From: Paludibacterium sp.
GTDB taxonomy: Bacteria; Pseudomonadota; Gammaproteobacteria; Burkholderiales; Chromobacteriaceae
Direction of reading: 5' to 3'
DNA length: 47,613 nt
Assembly: GCF_019232825.1 (NCBI RefSeq)
Contig: NZ_JAFAND010000159.1
Coordinates: 1 to 47,613 of the forward strand
In this document: positions 23,630-34,579 of the stretch, piece after piece
How positions within the stretch are numbered: the stretch's first letter is position 1
How the letters are laid out: each line of letters starts with the position of its first letter
The notes under the pieces: model-generated
Database searches by the model: none
The model's input: the letters and a program-made list of their open reading frames with translations, nothing else
Told to the model about the DNA's origin: nothing
Made by a program: the position numbers and the translations under genes

Positions 23630-24319
23630 TTGAACGAAGGGGTATTGTACCGCCGTAACCGGCCACTGGGCGTGGTGGGCACCGTCCTCACCCATTTCTG
23701 GTTCAAGATGTTCGGCACCATGGGATTCACCCTGTGCTTTTTTGCCGCCTATCTGTTTTTGCTGCGCCATCCCGCCTCGCCGGTCTCGCTCATCCCCACG
23801 ACCTGGCCCGACGCGGCGATCGGTTTTAACCCGGCGGCCCTGCCGATTTATCTGTCGTTGTGGTTTTATGTCTCGCTGCCGCCGGTGCTGATGCTGACGC
23901 GCGCCGCCATCATCGGCTATGGGGCGCGGGTGGCTGTGCCGTGTCTGATCGGTTTGGCCGTGTTCTATTTCTGGCCTAATGCGGTGCCGCCCGCGGATAT
24001 CGACTGGGCGCGTTATCCGGGTGTGGCGTTTCTGAAAAGCGTCGACATGGCGGGCAACGCCTGCCCTTCCTTGCACGTCGCCACGGCGGTGTTTTCCTGC
24101 GTCTGGCTCCACTGGCGCTTGCGCTTCTTGCGCGCCGGGCGGTGGCTGCTGGCGCTGAATGTCGTCTGGTGCGTCGCCATCGCCTACTCCACCATGGCGG
24201 TCAAGCAGCACGTGGCGATCGATGTGCTCGCCGGCACGTTGCTCGGTCTTCTCGCTGCTTGGGGCACCGGGCTGCGCGCGCACGCCGGGCGCTGGCTCGA
24301 ACGCCCCGTCAGCGCGTAG
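23630..24319 (+). CDS. PAP2-family membrane phosphatase or phosphotransferase
   Basis: A 229-residue protein with about six membrane helices. The PAP2 catalytic parts are visible as CPSLHVA (motif 2, His) and STMAVKQHVAIDVLAG (motif 3, His-Asp); motif 1 (KxxxxxxRP) is not evident, as in the inositolphosphotransferase-like branch (PAP2_3). The start is TTG 23630, with AAGGAG at 23619-23624. An out-of-frame six-codon ORF (23613-23633) ends on that start and may couple translation. It is divergent from the polyene operon and could dephosphorylate a lipid intermediate. It overlaps the convergent ycaQ gene by 11 bp. Confidence 0.8.
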   Translation: MNEGVLYRRNRPLGVVGTVLTHFWFKMFGTMGFTLCFFAAYLFLLRHPASPVSLIPTTWPDAAIGFNPAALPIYLSLWFYVSLPPVLMLTRAAIIGYGARVAVPCLIGLAVFYFWPNAVPPADIDWARYPGVAFLKSVDMAGNACPSLHVATAVFSCVWLHWRLRFLRAGRWLLALNVVWCVAIAYSTMAVKQHVAIDVLAGTLLGLLAAWGTGLRAHAGRWLERPVSA

Positions 24320-25523
24320 CGATCAAATCGCCAAGCGCCGCCGGCACCTGGCCCCATTGCAATGCCGGGGTGCCATGCCAGGCGGCGAGATTGGCGAGCG
24401 CGCGCGTCAAGTCTTCCGCCAGGCGCGCGCTGGCGCGCACGCCGGGTTCGAGGTAGAGCGCCTTGATCTCGAAAATGCCTTGCTGCCGGTGCGCCTTGGC
24501 ATCGAGCCGGCCGACGAGCTTGCCGCGTTGTAGGATCGGCAGCACGAAGTAGCCGTACTGGCGCTTGGGGGCGGGGGTGTAGCATTCGATGCGATAATCG
24601 AAGCCGAACAGTTCCTGTGCCCGCTTGCGGTCCCATACGACGGGATCGAACGGCGAGAGCAGTGTCGTGGCGGTGGCCTTGAGCGTGCCGTCTTGCGCCT
24701 CGGTCAGCGCGTCGTGGAGTTCTGCGTGGACGAAGGCATCGTGTTTCCAGCCCTCGATACGCACCGGAATCAATTCCCCCTCGTCAGCCAGGCGATGCAG
24801 CGCTTCGTCGTAGCGGCCGCGCTTGAGCCGGTAGTAATCGGCGACCCACCCCGCCTTGACCACCCCCAGCGCGCGGCAGCTGTTCTTCACCATGTCCAGC
24901 CGCGCCTGTTCGGGGTCCGGCAGATCGCGCCCATCGTCCCAGTCCGGGTGGATGCGCTCGGTCACGTCGTAGACGCGTTGGAAATTCCGGCGTTCTTTCA
25001 CCATCAAGCGTCCCAGCGTGAAGAGCACCTCCAGGTGGCGCTTTTCCGGCTTCCAATCCCACCAGCCATTGCCCTTGCCCTCTTGGCGGGCGAAGTCGGC
25101 CGAGCGCACCGGTCCGTTGGCGCGAATGTGCGCGAGCAGCTGTTCAATGTCTTGCCGGTGTTGGCCGAGCCAGTGCTCCGGGTACTTCCAGCCCATGGAG
25201 GATGGGTCGAGCATGCGATGGCGCAGCAGACGGTAGTCGGCGATCGGCACGAAACAGGCTTCGTGCGCCCAATATTCGAACAACGCGCCTTGGGCGAGCC
25301 AAGCGTCGAGCCAGGCCGGGTCGTAGGCGCCCAGGCGGCTGTAGAGCACCAGGTAGGGGCTTCTCGCCACCACGCTGATGGTGTCGATCTGCAAGAGCGC
25401 CATGCGCCGGATGGCGGCGAGCACATCGGCTTTGACCGCTTTGCGGCGCGATGCGCGCAGCAAACCTTGGGCGGCAAGGTGCAGATGGCGTGCGTCTTGT
25501 ACTGATAAATGAATATGGGGCAT
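24309..25523 (-). CDS. ycaQ: Winged-helix DNA crosslink glycosylase, YcaQ family
   Basis: A 404-residue protein of the HTH_42 (AlkZ/YcaQ) family, DNA glycosylases that excise N7-alkylguanines and open interstrand crosslinks. The catalytic motif is Q45-I-D47 in MALLQIDTISVVARS, the QxD form of E. coli YcaQ rather than the QxQ of toxin-resistance AlkZ. Other landmarks are YWAHEACFVP, LLSPFDPVVWDRKR and YGYFVLPIL. The length equals E. coli YcaQ (about 410). The ATG at 25523 was chosen for the normal N-terminus; the ribosome binding site is weak. It converges with the phosphatase gene and is divergent from NDH-2. Confidence 0.88.
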   Translation of the reverse strand: MPHIHLSVQDARHLHLAAQGLLRASRRKAVKADVLAAIRRMALLQIDTISVVARSPYLVLYSRLGAYDPAWLDAWLAQGALFEYWAHEACFVPIADYRLLRHRMLDPSSMGWKYPEHWLGQHRQDIEQLLAHIRANGPVRSADFARQEGKGNGWWDWKPEKRHLEVLFTLGRLMVKERRNFQRVYDVTERIHPDWDDGRDLPDPEQARLDMVKNSCRALGVVKAGWVADYYRLKRGRYDEALHRLADEGELIPVRIEGWKHDAFVHAELHDALTEAQDGTLKATATTLLSPFDPVVWDRKRAQELFGFDYRIECYTPAPKRQYGYFVLPILQRGKLVGRLDAKAHRQQGIFEIKALYLEPGVRASARLAEDLTRALANLAAWHGTPALQWGQVPAALGDLIATR

Positions 25524-25762
25524 GAGATCGGCATTTTTGTCTGGTTTGTGCCGAAGTGTCCGGCGTTGCCGGCATTTGCGCAAGTCGTCCTGCGCACCGG
25601 GCGCCGATTGTCATGCCAGCGGGATTCTGCCACGCTATGCGGGGGTGGTGACGGCCCCTCTGGATTCAAGGCGGTTCTGCACAGCCGCGTGCCGGCGCGG
25701 CAAGGGTTGGCTATGCAGAGAATCTTTGAATCCTGCGCCCTTGGGGCGGAAAGTGTCCGCGT

Positions 25763-27061
25763 ATGTTGAACCGTATCGTTATCGTCGGCGGCGGCGCCGG
25801 CGGCTTGGAGCTGGCTTGCCGATTGGGCCGCAAGCTGGGCCCGCAGCAAGTGACGTTGATCGACGCCAATCCCTTTCATGTCTGGAAGCCCTCGTTGCAT
25901 GAGGTGGCGGCCGGCACGCTCGATATCCATCAGGAGGGGCTGTCCTACTCGATGCTGGCGCACGACAACGGCTTTACCTTCGTGTTCGGCGCCATGACCG
26001 CGCTGGATCGCGGCGCGCGTCAAGTCGTGGTGAGCGAGACGCGCGCGGCCGACGGCATGGTCATTCTGCCGCAGCGGTCGATCGACTATGACCTGCTGGT
26101 GCTGGCGGTCGGCAGCGAGTCCAACTATTTCGGCGTGGCGGGTGCCGCCGAGCATACCTTGTCGCTCAATGGACCGGCCGACGCCGAATGGTTCCGCCTG
26201 CGCATGCTCAAGTTGTTGACGCTGGCCAATACGGACAAAGCGCAGGACCCGCAGGCCGGGGTTCAGGTGGTGATCATCGGCGGTGGCGCCACCGGCGTCG
26301 AGCTTGCCGCCGAATTGCGCGAGGCGAGCGAAGTGCACGGCCGTTACGGCTATCCGCGGCTCGATCCGCGTCAAGACGTGCGCATCACGCTGCTGGAAGG
26401 CGCGCCGCGCATTTTGGCGCCGCTGCCGGAGCGCGTTTCGCACAAGGCGACGCAATTGTTGGCCGAGCGCCGCGTGACGGTGCGGACACAGTGCCAGGTG
26501 ACCCGCATCGAGGCCGACCGGGTGACCGATGCCGACGGGCAGGTCTATCCGGCCGATCTGATCGTCTGGGCGGCGGGCATCAAGGCGCCTGCTTGGCTGA
26601 CGACGCTCGGCCTGCCGCAGGGAAAGAACGGCCAGTTGCGGGTGGATCGGCGTCTGCGCGTGGAGGGCTGCCAGGACATCATGGCGCTTGGCGATTGTGC
26701 CGCGTGCGAGTATGCGGACGGCAAGTGGGTACCGCCGCGGGCGCAAAGCGCTCACCAGCAGGCGGATTATTTGGCCCGCGTCCTGCTGGCGCGGCAGCAA
26801 GGGCGGGCGGAACCCGCCGACAGTTATGTCTACCGCGATTACGGTTCGTTGGTGTCGATGGGGACGCAAACGTCGGTGGGGAGCTTGATGGGCAATCTCT
26901 TCGGCGCCACGTGGTTCGTCGAGGGGCTGCTCGCGCGCTGCATGTATGTGAGCCTGCATTTGCTGCACCACCGTGCGGTGCTGGGCGCGCCGCGCACGGC
27001 GCTGCTCGCGCTGGCGCGGTTTTTGGTCAAGCGGACCCGGCCGCTGGTCAAGCTGCACTGA
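25763..27061 (+). CDS. ndh: Type II NADH:quinone oxidoreductase (NDH-2)
   Basis: A 432-residue flavoprotein that passes electrons from NADH to quinone without pumping protons. The FAD-binding motif IVGGGAGGLELA opens the protein (residues 4-15), and the NADH-binding motif VVIIGGGATGVELAAEL is near 170. DLIVWAAGIKAP and LGDCAA are the family signatures. SAHQQADYLA and a C-terminal amphipathic segment for membrane contact follow. The length fits NDH-2 (about 430). A short cupin gene follows directly (TGATG overlap at its first possible start). Confidence 0.92.
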   Translation: MLNRIVIVGGGAGGLELACRLGRKLGPQQVTLIDANPFHVWKPSLHEVAAGTLDIHQEGLSYSMLAHDNGFTFVFGAMTALDRGARQVVVSETRAADGMVILPQRSIDYDLLVLAVGSESNYFGVAGAAEHTLSLNGPADAEWFRLRMLKLLTLANTDKAQDPQAGVQVVIIGGGATGVELAAELREASEVHGRYGYPRLDPRQDVRITLLEGAPRILAPLPERVSHKATQLLAERRVTVRTQCQVTRIEADRVTDADGQVYPADLIVWAAGIKAPAWLTTLGLPQGKNGQLRVDRRLRVEGCQDIMALGDCAACEYADGKWVPPRAQSAHQQADYLARVLLARQQGRAEPADSYVYRDYGSLVSMGTQTSVGSLMGNLFGATWFVEGLLARCMYVSLHLLHHRAVLGAPRTALLALARFLVKRTRPLVKLH

Positions 27062-27087
27062 TGCCGGGAAATTGTTGGGGAAAATCC

Positions 27088-27399
27088 ATGTTGGAATTTA
27101 TTTTGCATGCCCTGCCGGCGCAGGGGCGCCGGCAGGTGCCGGATACCGATCATGTGCTGGCGCAGATAAACGCCTCGCAACTGTTGCTGATCAATCTGGT
27201 GCCGGGCGAGTACGCCTTCGAGGTCCATCCGCGCGCGGAATATCTGCTTTGTCTGACCGGCACGCTGGTGTTGGAGGATGAGCACGGCCGGCAAGCGGCG
27301 GCGCGGGAAGGGGAAATGGTGGAAATTCCGCCCGGTTTGCGGCATCGATTCGCCCCGACGGCGGATGCGGTAATCGTTACGGTGGCGCAAGGGGGGTGA
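27088..27399 (+). CDS. Small cupin-domain protein
   Basis: A 103-residue single-domain cupin: PGEYAFEVHPRAEYLLCLTGTLVLEDE resembles motif 1, with His and Glu metal-ligand positions, and EIPPGLRHRFAP is motif 2 with its His. Small cupins of this kind bind a metal or serve as sensors; the substrate is unknown. The ATG at 27088 has GGGGA about 7 bases upstream; an in-frame ATG at 27061 overlaps the ndh stop. It is co-directional with ndh and may be co-transcribed. Confidence 0.78.
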   Translation: MLEFILHALPAQGRRQVPDTDHVLAQINASQLLLINLVPGEYAFEVHPRAEYLLCLTGTLVLEDEHGRQAAAREGEMVEIPPGLRHRFAPTADAVIVTVAQGG

Positions 27400-27457
27400 G
27401 CGCTCGCGCGACATTTTTTACCTGTCCTTTTTGACAGTTTGGCGGGGCGCTGTGACA

Positions 27458-27485
27458 TTGAATTTTAATACTGCTTTGCTATAAC
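27458..27485 (+). promoter_or_regulatory. Promoter of the 45-codon acidic protein gene
   Basis: TTGAAT at 27458-27463 and TATAAC at 27480-27485 are 16 bp apart, and TGC precedes the -10 box (extended -10). The predicted start site lies about 30 bases before the ATG at 27522. A second TTGACA at 27431 has no matching -10. Confidence 0.6.
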
Positions 27486-27521
27486 CAGACTTCCCCTTTT
27501 ATGTAATTGGGAGATTGCAAC

Positions 27522-27659
27522 ATGGATGAACATGATGCCGACGAGCCTCTGCTGGCGCCATCCAAAGACAATCTCGATTTGATGAGTGCGATGGAGAGAG
27601 AGGCCTTTGCGGATTCGATCCGTGACGAGTGGGACCAGGACAGCTATCTGGTTGCCTGA
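27522..27659 (+). CDS. Uncharacterised 45-residue acidic protein
   Basis: A short frame starting at ATG 27522, with GGGAG 8-12 bases upstream, the same kind of site as ndk has. It ends at a TGA, 23 bases before a strong terminator. The peptide is highly acidic (about 13 Asp/Glu), has no Cys, no membrane segment and no signal peptide, and its second half (SAMEREAFADSIRDEW) is likely helical. It has its own promoter and terminator, so it is probably a real monocistronic gene. I do not recognise the family. Regulatory small protein or protein-binding adaptor are only possibilities. Confidence 0.6.
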   Translation: MDEHDADEPLLAPSKDNLDLMSAMEREAFADSIRDEWDQDSYLVA

Positions 27660-27682
27660 GTCACCCGTCGAAAGGCAAGATG

Positions 27683-27713
27683 ATCCCGCAGCGACCCGCT
27701 GCGGGATTTTTTA
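27683..27713 (+). terminator. Intrinsic terminator after the small acidic protein gene
   Basis: ATCCCGCAGCG (27683-27693) and CGCTGCGGGAT (27697-27707) form a perfect 11-bp stem with a 3-base loop, followed by six T and ATT. It ends the plus-strand transcript and touches the end of the convergent SPOR gene. Confidence 0.92.
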
Positions 27714-28547
27714 TTGCCCGCCGCCCGGCACGCTCAGCATGGGCGCGTAACCCATGGCGCGCAGTTTGGCCATCGCTTGTTCGGCTTCGGCCCGTGTGCG
27801 GAAAGGCGCCAAGTGCACGCGCGTTTCGCTTTGCACGTCGATGCCCTTGCTCTTGAGCTCGCTGATCAGCTTCTGCGCGTTTTCCAGGCTGTTGAACAGA
27901 CCCAGTTGCACGTTGTAGCCCATCGAGGCGCCGGATGGGCGGGCCGCGGCGGCGGCTTGCGGCTCGATCGGCTGCACGGCTGGCGCCTGCGCGGGCAGTG
28001 GCGGTTGCACCAAGGTTGCCGTGCCCGGCGCGCGGTAAGGCGGGGTGCCGGCGGGCAAAGGGGCGGCGGGCATCTTGGCGGCGCGGGCGGTGTCGCGCGC
28101 CGGCGCGGCCGAGATCGGCGCGGTGGGGACCGCGACCATGTTGTGATGCGTCGGCGCCTGGTTGCTCGCAGGCGCCACGGCGGGCGGCGGGTTGACGGCG
28201 TTAGGCAGCGACAAAGGCGGCGTGGCGGTCATGCCGGGGGTTTGGCTGACATCCGGACCGGTCGGCGCCGTGCCGGCCGGTTGGCTGCTGGCGACCGGTG
28301 CGCTGGCGGTCGGCGCGCTGGCGGGCGTCGGCGGCGTCGCGGCGAGCCCGGCGGAGCTGACGATATTGCCCGCGCCGTTGTCGGCCGCGCTGTCCTTTTT
28401 GCCGGTCAGGCTGTCGAGCAGCGGAATGGCGGCCAGCGCGAGACCGACGAGGGCGGCGGCAATGGCCAGCCGTACCTTGAGTTTGGCGCCGAAGTCGGAG
28501 GCGTCGTCGTCTTCGTATGGGGGTGGGTCTCTACGCGGTTCGCTCAT
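27711..28547 (-). CDS. SPOR-domain cell-division protein
   Basis: A 278-residue single-pass membrane protein: a short charged cytoplasmic N-terminus, a membrane helix at about 24-46, a long Pro/Ala-rich periplasmic linker (about 50-200), and a C-terminal SPOR domain (about 205-275, [26 protein letters not shown] ... MGYAPMLSV). SPOR domains bind denuded septal peptidoglycan, so the protein should act at the division site, like DedD or FtsN. It is alone here, not next to folC as DedD often is. It diverges from ndk. Confidence 0.87.
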   Translation of the reverse strand: MSEPRRDPPPYEDDDASDFGAKLKVRLAIAAALVGLALAAIPLLDSLTGKKDSAADNGAGNIVSSAGLAATPPTPASAPTASAPVASSQPAGTAPTGPDVSQTPGMTATPPLSLPNAVNPPPAVAPASNQAPTHHNMVAVPTAPISAAPARDTARAAKMPAAPLPAGTPPYRAPGTATLVQPPLPAQAPAVQPIEPQAAAAARPSGASMGYNVQLGLFNSLENAQKLISELKSKGIDVQSETRVHLAPFRTRAEAEQAMAKLRAMGYAPMLSVPGGGQ

Positions 28548-28590
28548 TGTGCTTAATTTTTATGCGGCAAATAGCCAAAAAGGCTGGTAA

Positions 28591-28596
28591 TATAAT
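28591..28596 (+). promoter_or_regulatory. Probable -10 box of the ndk promoter
   Basis: TATAAT lies 86 bases before the ndk start. No good -35 is seen. The leader between them holds a CTGGCAC/GTGCCAG hairpin at 28626-28647. Confidence 0.4.
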
Positions 28597-28681
28597 CGGT
28601 TCCGTAAATTCGGCGAAAACCCGTGCTGGCACGCAATGCTGTGCCAGTTTAGCCAGTCATCAAGGTAATTGGGAGATTTAT

Positions 28682-29107
28682 ATGGCAATTGAACGCACCC
28701 TGTCCATCGTTAAACCGGATGCCGTGGGTAAAAATGTGATCGGCAAGATCTACGACCGTTTCGAGTCCGCCGGTCTGAAGGTGGTTGCCGCGCGCATGAA
28801 GCAACTGTCCCGCGCCGAAGCGGAAGGTTTTTACGCCGTGCACAAGGAACGCCCGTTCTTCAAGGATCTGGTCGATTTCATGGTGTCCGGCCCGGTGATG
28901 ATCCAGGTGCTGGAAGGCGACGACGCCGTGCAGAAAAACCGCCAGCTGATGGGCGCCACCGATCCGAAGAAGGCTGAAGGCGGCACCATCCGCGCCGATT
29001 TCGCCGATTCGATCGACGCCAATGCCGTTCATGGTTCCGATAGCGCCGAAAACGCCGCCATCGAAGTGGCGTACTTCTTCGCCGCTTCCGAAATCTGCTC
29101 CCGTTGA
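28682..29107 (+). CDS. ndk: Nucleoside diphosphate kinase
   Basis: A 141-residue enzyme that balances nucleoside triphosphate pools by transferring the gamma-phosphate of ATP to NDPs through a phosphohistidine. The N-terminus [12 protein letters not shown] is characteristic, and the catalytic H117 lies in [11 protein letters not shown]. The ATG at 28682 has GGGAGA upstream. It starts the housekeeping block; rlmN follows after a 51-bp gap with a strong hairpin. Confidence 0.97.
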   Translation: MAIERTLSIVKPDAVGKNVIGKIYDRFESAGLKVVAARMKQLSRAEAEGFYAVHKERPFFKDLVDFMVSGPVMIQVLEGDDAVQKNRQLMGATDPKKAEGGTIRADFADSIDANAVHGSDSAENAAIEVAYFFAASEICSR

Positions 29108-29113
29108 TTCAAG

Positions 29114-29139
29114 ATGGCGGCCGTTTCGGCGGCCGCCAT
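29114..29139 (+). other. Stem-loop between ndk and rlmN
   Basis: ATGGCGGCCG (29114-29123) and CGGCCGCCAT (29130-29139) form a 10-bp stem with loop TTTCGG. There is no good T-run, so it is more likely an mRNA-stabilising or processing hairpin, or a weak attenuator, than a terminator. It explains the false ATG start at 29114. Confidence 0.55.
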
Positions 29140-29158
29140 GTTTGCTGTAGAGAAACGC

Positions 29159-30249
<1,091 letters not shown>

Positions 30250-30253
<4 letters not shown>

Positions 30254-30987
30254 AAAAATGGTGGCAAAGCGCGGCATGGTTGATGATGGCTATCCCGGCC
30301 GGCGCGTTTGCCACTTCGCTGGATCATGAGCTAGCTTCGTTGCATACTCGTCTGGCGTTTGAATATGTGACGGCCGGTCAACCGGGCTTGGCGCTCGACG
30401 CCGCGAGCAAGGCGGTGGCAACCGGCCGGGACTACGCGCCGGCTTGGCTGGCCCGCGCACACGTCAATGCCGTGCTGACCCGTCGTGACGATGCCGAGCG
30501 GGATTTTCGCCAAGCGTTGGCGCTGACGCCGGAGAATGGCGAGGCGAACAATAATTTTGGCTTGTTTCTTTGTCTGAGCGGCCGTTGGCAAGACGGAGCG
30601 CGACATTTGACACGGGCTTTGTCGGATCCGCGTTACGGGGCGCGCGAAACGGCTTATTTGAATTTGGGCCGCTGCAGTCTCATGGCAGGGGAGACGCAGC
30701 AGGCGGTTGAGCATTGGTTGGCTGCTCTGCGGGCAAAACCGGCATATCCGTCGGCGTTGCGCCAGTTGGCGGTCATGTATACGAACCAGGGGAGCGTTGA
30801 ACGAGCGTCATATTACTTTGGCCGTCTGATTGAGCATGCCGGGCCGCTTGAAGCCGACGATCTCCTGCTGGGGGTGCGGTTGGCGCGGTTGTCCGGGGAT
30901 CGTGTCCGGGAAGAGGCTTATAGCGGCGAGTTGCACACTCGCTTTCCGGACTCCAGGGAAACACAGCAGTTGTTGAGCGGGATCTGA
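30250..30987 (+). CDS. pilF: Type IV pilus biogenesis TPR protein PilF/PilW
   Basis: A 245-residue tetratricopeptide protein that in relatives helps the PilQ secretin assemble in the outer membrane. A signal peptide is followed by TPR-like helix pairs from about residue 30 to 220 ([63 protein letters not shown]). The start is GTG 30250, overlapping the rlmN stop. Unlike the lipoprotein pilotins, no lipobox Cys is found; the signal peptide ends AGAFA-TS. It may thus be a soluble periplasmic protein. Confidence 0.88.
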
Positions 30988-30990
30988 TGG

Positions 30991-31959
30991 ATGGAACAAC
31001 AGTCCGAACAGAATAATCAGCCGGATCCGGTAAGCGTTGGTAGAGCTTTGCGCGCGGGGCGCGAAGCCGCCGGGTTGTCTCTGAACGAAGTGGCCGAACG
31101 GCTCAAACTGTCGTTGCGACAGTTGGATGCCATCGAGCGCGATGATTTCGATGCCCTGCCGGGGGCGACGTTCGTGCGCGGGTTTGTACGCAATTACGCT
31201 CGTTTTCTAGAAATCGATCCGGCACCGCTGATGGAGGCGCTCGATGCGCATTTCCCGTCGGCGGCGACCGAAGTGGCGAATTTGGCGCGCGAGGAACAGG
31301 CCGAGCCGCCGCAAACCAAGACCGGCATCAGCTCCGGTACCTGGATGGTGGTGGGGCTCGTCGGCGTGGTGTTGGGCGCCAGCGCGTTGTGGATCTTTGG
31401 CCATCGCAGCGAGCCGCAGCCTGATCTGACCCCGGTGGTCAGCCCGCAGACGGCTTCCGATCTGGCCGCGGCGGCATCCGTGCCCGCGCCGGCCTCCGCG
31501 GCGATGGCGCTCAATGCGGCGTCGGCGCCCGCTGCCAAGGCCGCTTCGGCGCCGGCAGCGGCCAAGCCGGCCTCCAGCCCGGCCGCGGATGCGTCGGCGG
31601 CTGCCGCGCGCGCCAAGGCCAAAGCGTTGGCCGCGGCCAAGGCTGCGGCGGCGAAGCAAAATGCCAGCAAGGCGGCTAGCCGGGCCGCTTCGGCGCCGGG
31701 CGCCAAGTCCTCGAGCGCCGCATCCGGACGGATTTCGGTTTCGGTGACCGAGCCTGCCTGGGTTGCCGTGACGGATGCGGACGGCAACAAATTGGTGTAC
31801 TCGATGGTGGTGCCGGGCGCGCCGCGCGACGTGAGCGGCGTGCCGCCGTTCAAAGTACGCGTCGGCAACGCCGACAAAGTGACGCTGACCTACAACGGTC
31901 AAGGTGTGGATCTGGCCGAGCATACGCACGGCACGACAGCAAACGTGGAACTCAAATAG
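30991..31959 (+). CDS. rodZ: Cell-shape protein RodZ
   Basis: A 322-residue protein with the RodZ layout: an N-terminal Cro-like helix-turn-helix (about 15-80, contacts MreB), a membrane helix at 117-137, an Ala/Lys-rich periplasmic linker (about 155-245), and a C-terminal beta domain (about 248-322, ISVSVTEPAWVAVTDADG). It links the MreB cytoskeleton to the cell-wall machinery. The linker is rich in alternating Ala and Lys and is probably extended. It follows pilF with 3 bp between, and ispG follows. Confidence 0.93.
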   Translation: MEQQSEQNNQPDPVSVGRALRAGREAAGLSLNEVAERLKLSLRQLDAIERDDFDALPGATFVRGFVRNYARFLEIDPAPLMEALDAHFPSAATEVANLAREEQAEPPQTKTGISSGTWMVVGLVGVVLGASALWIFGHRSEPQPDLTPVVSPQTASDLAAAASVPAPASAAMALNAASAPAAKAASAPAAAKPASSPAADASAAAARAKAKALAAAKAAAAKQNASKAASRAASAPGAKSSSAASGRISVSVTEPAWVAVTDADGNKLVYSMVVPGAPRDVSGVPPFKVRVGNADKVTLTYNGQGVDLAEHTHGTTANVELK

Positions 31960-31977
31960 CGACAGGGCAGTTTGTTT

Positions 31978-33258
31978 ATGGATAGCGTGATCATCGCGCG
32001 CCGCCCCACCCGTCAAGTACGAGTGGGGCATGTTCTTGTTGGCTCGCAGGCGCCTGTGGTGGTGCAGTCGATGACCAACACCGATACCGCCGACGCGCAA
32101 GCGACGGCCGATCAGGTTTTCGCCCTGGCGGACGCCGGTTCGGAACTGGTGCGCATTACCGTCAATTCGCCGGAGGCCGCCGCGGCGGTGGCCGAGATCC
32201 GTCAGCGTCTGGACGACCGTGGCTGCGACGTGCCCTTGGTCGGCGATTTCCACTTCAACGGCGATCGCCTGTTGCGCGAATTTCCGGCTTGCGCCCGCGC
32301 GCTGGCCAAATACCGCATTAACCCCGGCAACGTCGGCAAGGGCGCCAAAGGGGACGACAAATTTGCTTTCATGATCCGCACGGCGGTCGAACACGACAAA
32401 CCGGTGCGTATCGGCGTCAACTGGGGCAGCCTGGACGCCGCGCTGGCTTCGCGCATGATGGACGCCAACAGCCGCCTAGCCGCGCCGTTGCCGGCAGAGC
32501 AGGTGATGCGCGAGGCCTTGATCGTTTCGGCGCTGGAGAGCGCCGAAAAGGCGATCGAGCTCGGCTTGTCGCCGGACCGGATTCTGCTGTCGTGCAAAGT
32601 CAGCCACGTGCAGGATTTGATCAGCGTGTACCGCGATTTGGCGCGCCGTTGCGATTTTCCGCTGCACCTGGGGCTCACCGAAGCGGGGATGGGCACCAAG
32701 GGCGTGGTGGCGTCGAGCGCGGCGCTTGCCGTGTTGCTGCAAGAGGGTATCGGCGACACCATCCGTATTTCGCTGACCCCGGCGCCGGGCGAATCGCGTA
32801 CGCGTGAAGTGGTGGTGGCGCAGGAATTGCTCCAGACGATGGGGCTGCGTTCGTTCACGCCGCTGGTGACGGCTTGCCCCGGTTGCGGTCGCACCACCAG
32901 CACGTTGTTCCAGGAACTGGCGGAGCGCATTCAAACTTATCTGCGCGCGCAAATGCCCGTGTGGCGTTTGCAGTATCCGGGCGTGGAGGAAATGAAGGTG
33001 GCGGTGATGGGCTGCGTGGTCAACGGCCCGGGCGAGTCCAAGCTGGCCGATATCGGTATCTCGCTGCCCGGCACCGGCGAAGTGCCGGTGGCGCCGGTGT
33101 ATATCGATGGACAGAAGGACGTGACGCTCAAGGGCGATGACATCGCCGAGGCCTTTACCCGCATCGTGGACCAGTATGTGGCGTCGCGTTTCGGTGAAGG
33201 CGGCAGCCGCCGCGCCGCGGCGCCCGCCGCCAAAACCATACCGATCCGCCAGGTGTGA
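31978..33258 (+). CDS. ispG: 4-hydroxy-3-methylbut-2-enyl diphosphate synthase
   Basis: IspG converts methylerythritol cyclodiphosphate to HMBPP, the penultimate step of non-mevalonate isoprenoid synthesis. The 426-residue protein contains the 4Fe-4S ligands in [11 protein letters not shown] and [13 protein letters not shown], the [12 protein letters not shown] start of the TIM-barrel, and [12 protein letters not shown]. The ATG at 31978 is preferred over an in-frame TTG at 31972. It ends with a short basic tail and is followed by hisS. Confidence 0.97.
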   Translation: MDSVIIARRPTRQVRVGHVLVGSQAPVVVQSMTNTDTADAQATADQVFALADAGSELVRITVNSPEAAAAVAEIRQRLDDRGCDVPLVGDFHFNGDRLLREFPACARALAKYRINPGNVGKGAKGDDKFAFMIRTAVEHDKPVRIGVNWGSLDAALASRMMDANSRLAAPLPAEQVMREALIVSALESAEKAIELGLSPDRILLSCKVSHVQDLISVYRDLARRCDFPLHLGLTEAGMGTKGVVASSAALAVLLQEGIGDTIRISLTPAPGESRTREVVVAQELLQTMGLRSFTPLVTACPGCGRTTSTLFQELAERIQTYLRAQMPVWRLQYPGVEEMKVAVMGCVVNGPGESKLADIGISLPGTGEVPVAPVYIDGQKDVTLKGDDIAEAFTRIVDQYVASRFGEGGSRRAAAPAAKTIPIRQV

Positions 33259-33294
33259 CCGGCAAATCGACAATAAAGACAAAGATAGAAAACA

Positions 33295-34566
<1,272 letters not shown>

Positions 34567-34579
34567 GAGGGAGGGCGCG

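Noticed and set aside
25004-27058. 684-codon minus-strand frame over NDH-2
   Set aside because: Shadow frame; NDH-2 on the plus strand has both nucleotide-binding motifs.
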